DNA of 64,000 nt from Sulfitobacter sp. D7 (GTDB lineage: Bacteria > Pseudomonadota > Alphaproteobacteria > Rhodobacterales > Rhodobacteraceae): positions 2,418,001 to 2,482,000 of the forward strand of contig NZ_CP020694.1 in NCBI RefSeq assembly GCF_003611275.1, in the 5' to 3' direction. The first letter of the stretch is position 1, and every line of letters begins with the position of its first letter. A program made the translations under genes and the position numbers. The notes under the pieces were generated by a model. The model was given only the letters and a program-made list of their open reading frames with translations, was not told where the DNA came from and searched no databases. Positions 49,115 through 58,009 of this stretch are shown piece by piece.

Positions 49115-50281
49115 ATGATTTGCACGAAACCAAACAAGGGCATTGTGGGCCGCCGTTCGTTTCTCATGGGCCTTGGGGCCACCGCTCTTTCAGCCTGCAC
49201 AAGCCCCGTTCAGACGCCTTTGGCGACGCGCGTCGAAACGGACAATGACCCGCTGTCGCGGTTTCGTCTCTTTGCGGATGATGGGCCGGATGAATGGCGC
49301 AAACACCTGCATCCCCCGTCGTCTTTACCGGACCCCTCTGCCGGGCCGAACGTGCTGGCCCTATCCGGCGGCGGTGAGGACGGTGCTTTTGGGGCGGGCG
49401 CGCTTGTGGGCTGGTCAAAGCGCGGCGACAGGCCCAATTTCGACTTGGTGACCGGCATTTCGACCGGCGCCCTCATCGCTCCGTTTGCGTTTATGGGACC
49501 GAATTACGATAATGTTCTAACCCGCGTTTTCACCGAAAGTGACGCAGGTGACATCATGCAGATGCGGCCATTTCAAGCGGTCTTCAGCGACGCGCTATAT
49601 GACACCGCGCCGCTGGCTGCGTTGATCACCCAGCACACCCCACCCTCCTTCCTTCGTGCCATCGCGCAAAAGCACAGAACGGGAAAAAGCCTGCTCATTG
49701 TCACCTCGGAACTTGATAGTGCGCGGGCCTCGATCTGGGACATGGGCGCCATCGCCGCCGCAGGGCAATACGAGCTGTTTCGCAGCATCTTGCGCGCCTC
49801 TGCCGCACTGCCGGGGCTCTTTCCGCCGGTAAATCTGCGATACACTGCGGGGGGTAAAACCTATGCGGAAACGCATGTCGACGGGGGCGTACACATGCAG
49901 TTTCTGGCGGTCCCCAGCTTCGCGTTCACGACACCTGACCACAGGCTGCAAGGCGGGCATATTTACGTCCTGATCAACAACACGCTTAATCCGGCCCCTG
50001 AAACAGTAGGAAGATCCGCGCTAAGCATTTCGCAACAGGCACTCACGACAACAGGCCGAGCCAACGCATTGCTGCAGGTCAACGCGACCCAGCTTTACGC
50101 ACGCGAACGGGGGCTACGCTTTTCGGTAACTTCAATCGATCCGAAATCTGGGATCGTCTATGATCCGTCGGATCGGTTTTCATCAACCTATATGAACGCT
50201 CTTTATCAACACGGCGTAGAGCGGGCGCAGAGCGGTACACTTTGGACGAACGCAAAGGAGGAGTGGCCGCCACGACAGTAG
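49115..50281 (+). CDS. patatin-like phospholipase lipoprotein
   Basis: The 388-residue product starts at ATG 49115, behind gaggga. A lipoprotein leader 'RRSFLMGLGATALSACTSP' is followed by the patatin domain: 'NVLALSGGGEDGAFGAGALVGW' (oxyanion loop), 'GISTGALIAPFA' with the GxSxG serine, and the catalytic Asp in 'HVDGGVHMQF'. It should be a membrane-anchored lipid acyl hydrolase in the periplasm or outer membrane. It stands alone downstream of the two-component module. Confidence 0.88.
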   Translation: MICTKPNKGIVGRRSFLMGLGATALSACTSPVQTPLATRVETDNDPLSRFRLFADDGPDEWRKHLHPPSSLPDPSAGPNVLALSGGGEDGAFGAGALVGWSKRGDRPNFDLVTGISTGALIAPFAFMGPNYDNVLTRVFTESDAGDIMQMRPFQAVFSDALYDTAPLAALITQHTPPSFLRAIAQKHRTGKSLLIVTSELDSARASIWDMGAIAAAGQYELFRSILRASAALPGLFPPVNLRYTAGGKTYAETHVDGGVHMQFLAVPSFAFTTPDHRLQGGHIYVLINNTLNPAPETVGRSALSISQQALTTTGRANALLQVNATQLYARERGLRFSVTSIDPKSGIVYDPSDRFSSTYMNALYQHGVERAQSGTLWTNAKEEWPPRQ

Positions 50282-50661
50282 CACCGAGAAAATCGAGTGC
50301 GCCCCGAAATTAACGGATTGAACATGCAGGCCCAATCAGAAAGATGCTTGCACCCTCCTCGGTTCGTCAATTTCTGCGTTCGCTAATGAGTGTTTTTATT
50401 CAAAATGGGCAGATTTCAGTTGTTCCCTGCAGGTGCCGAAGATCGGGTCAGATAGGAGCGAGGGACGTAAAATCACCCCTGCCGTTGGGCAATGTGAACT
50501 GCGGGGTTTCAGTCACCTATCAAGCATCTAACTGCCCAAACCCGGTGCAATTTCTATGTTTCCCAACCATGGCTCACATTTTGCCCAATTTTCGTCCCGA
50601 TTTCTTAACATGGTTGTGTGAAACCTAGATACTGGCGCAAGCAGTGAAAGAGGCCGCAGCA
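50282..50661. other. intergenic region with promoter for the HTTM operon
   Basis: No gene is supported in these 380 bases; a 94-codon open frame has no ribosome site or family likeness. The promoter of the next operon is expected near 50560-50640. Confidence 0.45.
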
Positions 50662-51132
50662 ATGACCCATGTACCCACACCAGGAACCGTGTCACGCCCG
50701 CAGAGCGGAAATCTTTCGATGTTAGCGCGCCACATTGCTTTCGGCTTGTTTGCGGTATTGATCTATCTGGGCCCGGCTCCTGGACAGATCTTTGGCTCCC
50801 ATTCGCCATGGCTGCGCGAGTGGGTCATGTTCTCTGGGGTGGGTGTGGGCATTCCCAATGGCCGCTTTGTCGTGCGACATGAGGATGGTGCCGAGACAAT
50901 GCACACCCCATTGGAAGCGGCAGATATCGAGCAATATCCGTTGATTTTGCACTACCTTTTCGAGAATCGCATTTTCGCGACAGAGCATTTCGCCCATTTT
51001 GCCGCGCCCCTATGCGCAACGGCACCTGAAACAAGTTCGGTTCGTTTCGAAGGGTCGGTTGGAACCCGTCAGGGCTGGCAAGCCTTGAAGATCGAAAATA
51101 TCTGCGCCTCCAGCGAAGGAGAGAAACCATGA
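50662..51132 (+). CDS. hypothetical exported or membrane protein before an HTTM gene
   Basis: The 156-residue protein has one hydrophobic segment (about 24-45) and a soluble part with two cysteines. I do not recognise it. ATG 50662 follows agagg; GTG 50644 is an alternative. It is coupled to the HTTM gene by a four-base overlap, so it probably works with it, perhaps as an exported substrate or partner. Confidence 0.65.
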   Translation: MTHVPTPGTVSRPQSGNLSMLARHIAFGLFAVLIYLGPAPGQIFGSHSPWLREWVMFSGVGVGIPNGRFVVRHEDGAETMHTPLEAADIEQYPLILHYLFENRIFATEHFAHFAAPLCATAPETSSVRFEGSVGTRQGWQALKIENICASSEGEKP

Positions 51133-51953
51133 ACGCTGGGGTGATGTTGCGCGACTTCGTCGCTTGGGGCCCAGACGCCACTGGTCCAACGCGGGCAGTT
51201 GCGCTTTTGCGAATTGGGCTGGCAACCATGGCAATTGTCCGCTTCGGTGCCGAAGTCGCACCCTTCGCGGCGGAGACATTCAGCGAACTGCTGCTGGGAT
51301 TGGTCTTCTTTATCTTTGCAATCGCAGCCCTGCTGGGCGTCCGCGCCAGACTGTCAATCGGTCTGCTTGGGCTGACAATATTTCTTCTATACGGGATGAG
51401 ACAAGCGGGCCTTGGTACCGCGGGTTGGAATCATCACCATGTCTATCTTCTTGGCATCTCTTGTATTTTCCTCATGTTTACGGATTGCGGCCGGTCTTAT
51501 TCCTTTGACCGATGGACGGCCATCCAGAGCGGAAATCGGATTCTACCTGAACACGGCATCTTGTGGGGGCAGCGCCTGATCGCCCTGCAAATGTCGGCAC
51601 TCTATTTCTGGACTGCGGTGGACAAGTCAGACCAAGCCTTCATTTCAGGACAAAGGCTCGAACAGATTTTCGTTTGGAGCTATTCGGGTCGCACGCTTGA
51701 GATACTTCTCGCTTCTCCCATGCTCCTTGCGTTGATGTCCTGCGCCGTCTTGGTCGTCGAATATTTTCTCGCCTATGCGATCCTTACCCGTCGCCATCGC
51801 GCAACGGCCATTTTCATCGGGTTAAGCATGCATTCCACGTTCTACCTGTTGCTCCCCGTCAGCACCTATTCTGCGACGATGATGCTGCTATACCTTGCGT
51901 TGTTGGACCCGCAATCCGTCCAAAAGTTCACCAAGAGAATACAAGAGCCATGA
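51129..51953 (+). CDS. HTTM-domain membrane protein
   Basis: The 274-residue protein has about six to seven membrane helices and the HTTM signature 'WNHHHVYLLGISCIFLMFTDCGRSYS' near residue 100, with 'ALQMSALYFWTAVDKSDQAFISGQRL' later. HTTM is the membrane domain shared with vitamin K-dependent gamma-carboxylase; bacterial members often pair with DCC proteins as here. It is coupled to both neighbours by ATGA. Confidence 0.88.
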   Translation: MNAGVMLRDFVAWGPDATGPTRAVALLRIGLATMAIVRFGAEVAPFAAETFSELLLGLVFFIFAIAALLGVRARLSIGLLGLTIFLLYGMRQAGLGTAGWNHHHVYLLGISCIFLMFTDCGRSYSFDRWTAIQSGNRILPEHGILWGQRLIALQMSALYFWTAVDKSDQAFISGQRLEQIFVWSYSGRTLEILLASPMLLALMSCAVLVVEYFLAYAILTRRHRATAIFIGLSMHSTFYLLLPVSTYSATMMLLYLALLDPQSVQKFTKRIQEP

Positions 51954-52282
51954 CGCCGCTGCGGATCGTCTACGATGGTGAATGTCCTTTTTGCGCAAAC
52001 TATGTCGCGCTCTTTCGACTTCGGGAAGGCCATGCCGTTGAACTGATCAATGCGCGCACCGATCGAACCAGGGCCAATAGTTATGGTCTGGATCTCAACG
52101 ATGGGATGATCGTCGATCTTGACGGTGAGGTTTTCCATGGCGCAAAAGCTGTCGCCCTGCTCTCGCGTCTGTCGCGGCGGCGAGGGGTTTTAAGCTCGGA
52201 ACGCGTTGCGAAGGCGGTCTACCCGGTGATGCGTTTTGGTCGGGCGGTAACACTTAAGGTTTTGGGCCGAAAACCTCTCTGA
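51950..52282 (+). CDS. DCC-family (DUF393) thiol-disulfide oxidoreductase-like protein
   Basis: The 110-residue protein has the DCC motif 'IVYDGECPFCANYVALFRLRE' at the N-terminus, with a CxxC pair, and the later 'DLDGEVFHGAKAVALLSRLS'. DCC proteins are predicted thioredoxin-fold redox partners. It is the third gene of the HTTM operon, joined by ATGA. Confidence 0.9.
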   Translation: MTPLRIVYDGECPFCANYVALFRLREGHAVELINARTDRTRANSYGLDLNDGMIVDLDGEVFHGAKAVALLSRLSRRRGVLSSERVAKAVYPVMRFGRAVTLKVLGRKPL

Positions 52283-53391
52283 CCCGCGCCGAGCTAGAAC
52301 GGTAGCACTGCTTTTCCCTTAGGCGACGCCGTTAACGCCCACGCGCAACCCTAAGCCAAAAATTGACGCCGACAGTGCAGGTCTACAGTTCACGTGCATT
52401 CAGCAACAGGTCAACGCAGCGGCAAAGATCGCGGAGGCTACTAGGCCATCGACCAGCACAGTATCCGTCAGATCCGCCAGCCTATGGCGAAGCCCGACAT
52501 ACCGGCGCGGCAGAAACACTCGACGCGCTCGGCCGGATGGGCGGGAACGGCCATGCAGGCACCTTCGACGACTTCGACCTACCGACGCCCTTGGCCGAGG
52601 ACGTGCAGCGTTCCGGCAAAAAACATGTCGTGAACGGCAATAGCTGAAACGGAGAATAGACCTCGGCTGGGTTGTGTGACGCAACCAGCGACAAATCGTC
52701 GGGGGTAATGAGGGGCTGCTGTACTGGTGGGTGGCGGGGCACGCTCATCTTGACCCAGGGTGTCCTTTCCTCTCGTTTGAACACAGTAATTTTTGGGTCT
52801 TCAGTATTTGCCTTGGTCCGCACCAAGCCAAGCCTCACAACCAACCGAAGAATCCTCTGAAATCTTGCTGCCATGCAGGACGAATTTGCTTTCACACATC
52901 CACTACCTGCGCCCAACTGTCGCCCATTTATCGCCCTGACATTTTTGTGAGAGCTCCGCGAGAGGTGACCGCAGGCGTGCCGATATCTCATCCCTCCACA
53001 AGTGCCTTAGTGTAGGAGATGCAAGCAGCCGATACACGGAGCGCATCGCGGCACAGCCCTGAAATAAAAGATATTCCCTTACAATATCAAAGACTTGAGA
53101 CACCCTCTCCCGCCCATCCGCGCCCCTCTCCTCGCGGCACGCCAGCACGGTCCATGCCCGCGCGCCCCCGGCCTAACCCCTACAGTTCCCTCGCTAATTT
53201 CTGCCACCCCCCTCTCCTGCGAAACAGTCTGTTTCTGAGAAAATGGATCGAATAAGGCGAAAAGGTGGTAACAAATGATACATATCCTACCTGAACGTAT
53301 AGGCCGCCTAGGCCGTTGAGACAAAGCGGGGCGAAGGCGCCGTGGGCCGGACAGGTCCGATTGAATGCGAATGAACCCTGGGGGGTTTGGA
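52283..53391. other. 1.1-kb gap without a supported gene, upstream of the exopolysaccharide genes
   Basis: Open frames on both strands (up to 169 codons on the minus strand, 52482-52991) lack ribosome sites, family likeness and plausible codon use. The region may hold decayed DNA on the left and a long regulatory leader on the right; 53215-53300 is AT-rich and suits a promoter for the exopolysaccharide operon. Confidence 0.5.
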
Positions 53392-54147
53392 ATGAAGTAC
53401 TTTGACGCCCACAGCCATACCTATGGCTCAATGGAAGCCCTCGCCGGCCCGATGTTGGGCCGCACGCAGCCTGCTGCTGCGGGTGCCGCCGCGCTGCCCG
53501 CGCCGCGCGCTTTGGCGGCCTTTCGTTTGCGTCCTACCGGCCTTTATGGGCGCTATGCGAAACCGATTATCGACCGGCTGCTGATCCTCGCCTCCCTGCC
53601 CATCGCGCTGCCGATCATCGCCCTTTGCGCGCTGGCGCTTTGGATTGAAAGCGGGCAGCCCTTCTATACCCAGCAGCGTCTTGGGCGGGGGGGCAAACGC
53701 TTCTCTATCCTGAAACTGCGCACCATGGTCCGCGATGCCGATGCCGTGTTGGAAAGCTACCTTGCCGCGAACCCGGCGATGCGGGCCGAATGGGACGAGA
53801 TGCAAAAGCTGAAGGATGATCCGCGCATCACACGGGTTGGCGCCTTCCTGCGGGCAACCTCGTTGGATGAGCTGCCGCAGCTTTGGAACGTGCTTAAAGG
53901 CGACATGAGCCTGATTGGCCCGCGTCCGATGATGCCCGACCAGCTTGAGATGTACGGCGAAGCGAAAGCTTATTTCGCCCTGCGCCCCGGCATCACCGGG
54001 TTGTGGCAGGTCTCGGCGCGCAACAACAGCCGCTTTACATACCGCAATGAGGTCGACGCCGCCTATCGCCGCAATCTGTCGCTGCCGATGGACCTGACGA
54101 TTCTGCTCAAAACCGTTGGCGTCGTCTTGCGCCGGACCGGGTGCTGA
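53392..54147 (+). CDS. exopolysaccharide undecaprenyl-phosphate sugar transferase (ExoY/WcaJ-like)
   Basis: The protein of about 251 residues has one membrane segment ('IIDRLLILASLPIALPIIALCALAL') and the bacterial sugar-transferase domain: 'FYTQQRLGRGGKRFSILKLRTM', 'ITRVGAFLRATSLDELPQLWNVLKGDMSLIGPRP' and 'LRPGITGLWQVSARNN'. It starts the lipid-linked repeat unit by moving a sugar phosphate to undecaprenyl phosphate. ATG 53392 is preferred; 53365 is possible. It heads the exopolysaccharide genes. Confidence 0.92.
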   Translation: MKYFDAHSHTYGSMEALAGPMLGRTQPAAAGAAALPAPRALAAFRLRPTGLYGRYAKPIIDRLLILASLPIALPIIALCALALWIESGQPFYTQQRLGRGGKRFSILKLRTMVRDADAVLESYLAANPAMRAEWDEMQKLKDDPRITRVGAFLRATSLDELPQLWNVLKGDMSLIGPRPMMPDQLEMYGEAKAYFALRPGITGLWQVSARNNSRFTYRNEVDAAYRRNLSLPMDLTILLKTVGVVLRRTGC

Positions 54148-54218
54148 GCGATGCTTGCCGCGCCCGGCAACAACGAGAAAATTAGCGCCTCATGTTCAGA
54201 AAATCGAAAGGGAAGACG

Positions 54219-55118
54219 ATGAAAGATCTCTATGCATCCGACGCCCTTGGCGCGGACAACAGCGATGTGTCGGCGCAGTTTGGCGGCCCGGGGATGCGGC
54301 ACAGCATCCGCCCGCGCCGCACCGTGATCGACCATGAGGAGGAGTTCGACGGCGATCTTGCGTCTGAAGAGGCGCTGCCCACCGCCGCTCCGGCCGTATC
54401 GCGCTATATCGGCGACGACCGCGCGCCGCGTTGGCAAGACCTGCCCATCGCCACCCCCGGCCCCGGGGGGGACATGCCGTTGGTCGACGATCACCGCAAC
54501 AGCGCCGCTGCGCGGGCTTTTGACCTGCTGCGCACGCGCCTGCGTCAAACCACGTTAGAGCATCGCTGGGTCAATATCGCTGTCACCGCCCCCACCTCGG
54601 GCTGCGGCAACAGCTTTTCGGCGACCAATCTCGCGCTGAGCCTGTCGCGTGTGCCGGGATCGCGCACCGTGTTGATGGACATGAACATGCGCAACCCCGG
54701 TCTGGCCCGCGCTTTTGACATGCAAGCCCCCGGCGCAATGAGCGACCTGCTCAGCGGGCGGGCCGATCTTGGCAAAGGGATGCTTCGGGTCAGTGACACG
54801 CTGGCCCTCGGCCTGAATGACCAGCCAGAGGTGAACGCCGCCGAAATCCTCCAAGACAGCGCCACCGCCGAAACACTATTGCGCCTGCGCGCCTCACTGC
54901 AGCCAGAAATCGTTCTCTACGACATGCCACCCATGTTGGAGCATGACGATCTGTCGGCATTCCTGCCGCAACTTGATGGTGTGTTGCTGATCTCGGACGG
55001 GACGCAAACCATGGCGCGTCATCTGCGCGAATGCGAACGCATGCTCGAAGGTCAGGTGCCGCTCTTGGGCATCGTGCTGAACCGGGCGCGCGCGTCCAGC
55101 CTGCCGAAATATGCCTGA
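54219..55118 (+). CDS. CpsD/ExoP-type tyrosine-kinase-like ATPase with altered Walker A
   Basis: The 299-residue protein resembles the cytoplasmic half of bacterial tyrosine kinases that control polysaccharide chain length. The P-loop, normally GxGKS/T, reads 'APTSGCGNSFSATNLALSLS', with Asn where the ATP-binding Lys is expected. Walker A' reads 'TVLMDMNMRNPGLA', and Walker B-like 'EIVLYDMPPML' is present. There is no Tyr-rich tail (the end is 'SSLPKYA'). It may bind the Wzz protein without being an active kinase. ATG 54219 follows agggaag. Confidence 0.82.
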   Translation: MKDLYASDALGADNSDVSAQFGGPGMRHSIRPRRTVIDHEEEFDGDLASEEALPTAAPAVSRYIGDDRAPRWQDLPIATPGPGGDMPLVDDHRNSAAARAFDLLRTRLRQTTLEHRWVNIAVTAPTSGCGNSFSATNLALSLSRVPGSRTVLMDMNMRNPGLARAFDMQAPGAMSDLLSGRADLGKGMLRVSDTLALGLNDQPEVNAAEILQDSATAETLLRLRASLQPEIVLYDMPPMLEHDDLSAFLPQLDGVLLISDGTQTMARHLRECERMLEGQVPLLGIVLNRARASSLPKYA

Positions 55119-55232
55119 CACCCCCTGTCGCTGCCCCCTCTAGCGCCCTATTATCGCCCAAGTCTTCTGGTCTAGGCAGGGAAACTCCGCCGGGCAACGG
55201 TAGGGGGCTTTAGGCAGGTTGGAAAGAGGCAC

Positions 55233-56534
55233 ATGGGACCGATCTATACATTCGATGACATCATCGACATGCTCCGCCGTCGGGCGGGCGTGATCATTCT
55301 GATTACGCTTCTGGGCTGCATCGCCTCGGTCTACTGGGCGCTGTCGACGCCGCATATTTACCAATCTTCCGAAGTCATTCAGATCGAGCAGCCCAAGATC
55401 GCCAATGATCTGGCCCCCTCCACCGTAGAGGGGTCATCGGCGCGTCGTCTGCAGTTGATCGAACAGCAGTTGATGGCCCGCGGCACCCTCGTGGACATCA
55501 TCCAACACTTTGATCTTTATGATGATCTTACCGCGCTGCGGATGTCGGAAAAGGTTGATCTGCTGCGCCGTTCGGTTACCATCACCGGTGTGGCCGCCGC
55601 GCGCGAGGGCTTTGCCGATGACGGCACCATCTCTGTCATGACCTTCACCGCCGAGATGGACAACCCCGCCGATGCGCAGGCCGTGGCGCGCGAATTTGCC
55701 GACCGCACCCGCCAGATGTCGGCGGCCCAACGCCAAAGCCAGACCCAAGAGACCTTGGAGTTCTTTCAGCGCCAAGAGCAGAACCTGATCCGCGACATCT
55801 CTGAGCTTGAGGCGGAACTGGCCGATTACCGGGCCGAAAATGATCTGTCCCTCGAAGGCAGCCTTGAGTTTCGCCGCGGTGAAATCAGCAGCCTGAACGA
55901 CGCCCTTCTTGAGCTTGACCGCGAGATCATCGCCACCCGGCTGGCCCGCGACCGGGTCAACCCCGACGCCCGCGCCGCCACCATCGCCCGCGAACAGGCC
56001 GAACTGGACGCCACGTTGGAAAGCCTCACCACGCAGCGCGATTTGCTGCAAGAGCAGCGCGAAACGCTGACCGCCAGCCTGCAAACCTCGCCTGAGGTTG
56101 AGCGTGAACTGGCCCGGTTTGATCGTCGCCTAACCCAGCTGCAGGACCAGTTGGAGGTGATCACAGCCCGCCGCAACGAGGCGGAGGTGGGGTTCTCACT
56201 CGAATCCGATCAACGGGGTGAGAAACTGATCACGCTGGAGCAGGCCGAACTGCCGGATTACCCCGTCTCTCTCAGCCGCAAAAAGCGGGCGGCGATAGGT
56301 GGCTTGGGCAGCTTCGCGCTTGCCCTGATCGTGGCCTTTTTGCTGGAACTGCGCCGCCCGGTGATCCGCTCTTCCCGGCAGATGACGCGCGAGACGGGGC
56401 TCATCCCCGTCGTGTCGATCCCCGACCTCAGCCTCCGCGAAAAGCGCCGCACCTTGGGCAAAGTATGGCAAGAACGCTTAAAGGCAGGTAAAGAGGGCCG
56501 CGCCGCACGTATGGCACGCAAGCAAAAGAGCTGA
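55233..56534 (+). CDS. Wzz/ExoP-type polysaccharide chain-length protein
   Basis: The 433-residue protein has an N-terminal helix ('RAGVIILITLLGCIASVYWAL'), a long periplasmic coiled-coil part (about 170-330, rich in Glu/Gln/Arg/Leu) and a second membrane helix ('AAIGGLGSFALALIVAFLLEL', about 355-375) with a short basic tail. This is the Wzz layout without the kinase domain, which is encoded separately just upstream. Together they control export and length of the polysaccharide. Confidence 0.9.
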   Translation: MGPIYTFDDIIDMLRRRAGVIILITLLGCIASVYWALSTPHIYQSSEVIQIEQPKIANDLAPSTVEGSSARRLQLIEQQLMARGTLVDIIQHFDLYDDLTALRMSEKVDLLRRSVTITGVAAAREGFADDGTISVMTFTAEMDNPADAQAVAREFADRTRQMSAAQRQSQTQETLEFFQRQEQNLIRDISELEAELADYRAENDLSLEGSLEFRRGEISSLNDALLELDREIIATRLARDRVNPDARAATIAREQAELDATLESLTTQRDLLQEQRETLTASLQTSPEVERELARFDRRLTQLQDQLEVITARRNEAEVGFSLESDQRGEKLITLEQAELPDYPVSLSRKKRAAIGGLGSFALALIVAFLLELRRPVIRSSRQMTRETGLIPVVSIPDLSLREKRRTLGKVWQERLKAGKEGRAARMARKQKS

Positions 56535-56539
56535 TCCGC

Positions 56540-57850
56540 TCAGACCGTAGCGCTGAGCCCCAGTACCCGGTCCCAATGCAACCAAAGCGCCAGCGCGCCG
56601 AGCACGATCCCCAGCAGGGCGAAGATCAGATCGTGGCGCGCGTCCCAGACGCCATGCGCCCGCGCAAGCCAGATCAGCACCAGATGCGACAGCGCCATCG
56701 CCGCGCCTAGGCCAATCAACGCACCGGGCAGCCCGGCGGCGATCACCCCCGCCAACAGCAACCCAATCTGCAAGCTGGCCCGCGAGGCCGAGGAGATAAA
56801 AAACCGCCGCGAATCCCCGGCCGCAAGCGCCGCTTGGTCATAGGTCATCCCGATCACCTGCGGCATCAGCGCCAGCGCCAGCATCACCAGAATCGCGCCG
56901 CTTTGCAGATAGCGCGGGTCATAGAGTACTGAGACCAGCCACGGCCCTGCCAGCGTCATTGCGGCCAATAGCATCAGCAGCCCCCCGCTCAGCCCATAGC
57001 GCATCCGCCGCAGCTTGGGATGATCGCCGCCCCCGGCCTCGCGGTAGATCGGGATCATCACCCGCCCGGTGACGTTCTGCCCCAAAAGCAGCGGAAAACT
57101 GGCGAGGAAATAACCGATATTGTAGATCCCCAAGCCTTCGAGTGAGAGGAACTTGCCCAAGATCGCCTTGTCCCCTTGGCTGGCAAAGAACCAAAACATG
57201 GTCGACAGGAAAATCCATTTGCCGAAATGCACCAACTCCTGCACCGCAGGCCGTTCACAGCGAAAGCGGTTGCCCGGCCCCGGCAGGAACGCATGGGTCA
57301 GCGCCAGTTTTGCCAGCGCCCCCACCACGCCACCGACCACCAGCGCCGCCACGGATTGATAAAGCACCGCGCCCACGATCATCACCACGATGCCAATCAC
57401 CTGTGACGCCAGATCCAGCAGTGTCAGCCGCCCCATTTGCAGATGCCGGTGCGCCGTCTCGATCCGCGTGGGATTGAACCCGGCGACCACAAGGCTCAGC
57501 GCCGCGATGGGCAGATAGGTCAGCAGCGAAGGCTCATCGTAAAACGCCGCCACTGGCCACGTCAGCGCACAGGCCGCCAGCCAGAGGCACAGCCCCCGGA
57601 TCGCTTGAATCGTCCACGCGGTGTCCAGAAAGTCGCGATCGTCTCCGCGTTTGCTCTGTGCGATGGAGGGCGCGATGCCTACGTCCGAAAACAGCGTCAG
57701 CCCGACGATCACCACCTGTATCAGCGCCATCAGGCCAAAGGCTTCGGGGAAAAGCAGCCGCGTCAGGATCAGGTTCGAGGCCAGCCGGATCGCCTGCGAC
57801 CCGCCATAGCCCAAGACGATCCATGAGGTTGAGCGCAGCGCCCGTGCCAT
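56540..57850 (-). CDS. Wzx-like oligosaccharide flippase
   Basis: A protein of about 436 residues with 12-14 membrane helices of the polysaccharide-export (MOP) superfamily: 'STSWIVLGYGGSQAIRLASNLILTRLLFPEAFGLMALIQVV' at the N-terminus and 'FGKWIFLSTMFWFFASQGDKAILGKFLSLEGLGIYNIGYFLA' in the second half. It moves the lipid-linked unit to the periplasm. ATG 57850 is chosen; the frame is open further upstream to 58054 and a somewhat longer N-terminus is possible. It is convergent with the wzz-like gene and divergent from the next one. Confidence 0.88.
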   Translation of the reverse strand: MARALRSTSWIVLGYGGSQAIRLASNLILTRLLFPEAFGLMALIQVVIVGLTLFSDVGIAPSIAQSKRGDDRDFLDTAWTIQAIRGLCLWLAACALTWPVAAFYDEPSLLTYLPIAALSLVVAGFNPTRIETAHRHLQMGRLTLLDLASQVIGIVVMIVGAVLYQSVAALVVGGVVGALAKLALTHAFLPGPGNRFRCERPAVQELVHFGKWIFLSTMFWFFASQGDKAILGKFLSLEGLGIYNIGYFLASFPLLLGQNVTGRVMIPIYREAGGGDHPKLRRMRYGLSGGLLMLLAAMTLAGPWLVSVLYDPRYLQSGAILVMLALALMPQVIGMTYDQAALAAGDSRRFFISSASRASLQIGLLLAGVIAAGLPGALIGLGAAMALSHLVLIWLARAHGVWDARHDLIFALLGIVLGALALWLHWDRVLGLSATV

Positions 57851-58009
57851 CAGGCGATTGCCCGTCACCGCTTGGGAAACCTGTGAAAACACCCGTTGCT
57901 GCGCCTTTGCCAATTCTTTGAGAGAGACTAAAGGCTTGCCCGCCCTTGTGCCAGTGGCAAGCGGGCGGGTAACAAGGTTTATCAGCCATAAGCCAAGGCC
58001 GCGCCCCCC

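Noticed and set aside
52482..52991. 169-codon minus-strand open frame
   Set aside because: Composition is unlike real neighbours, there is no start signal and no recognisable domain.
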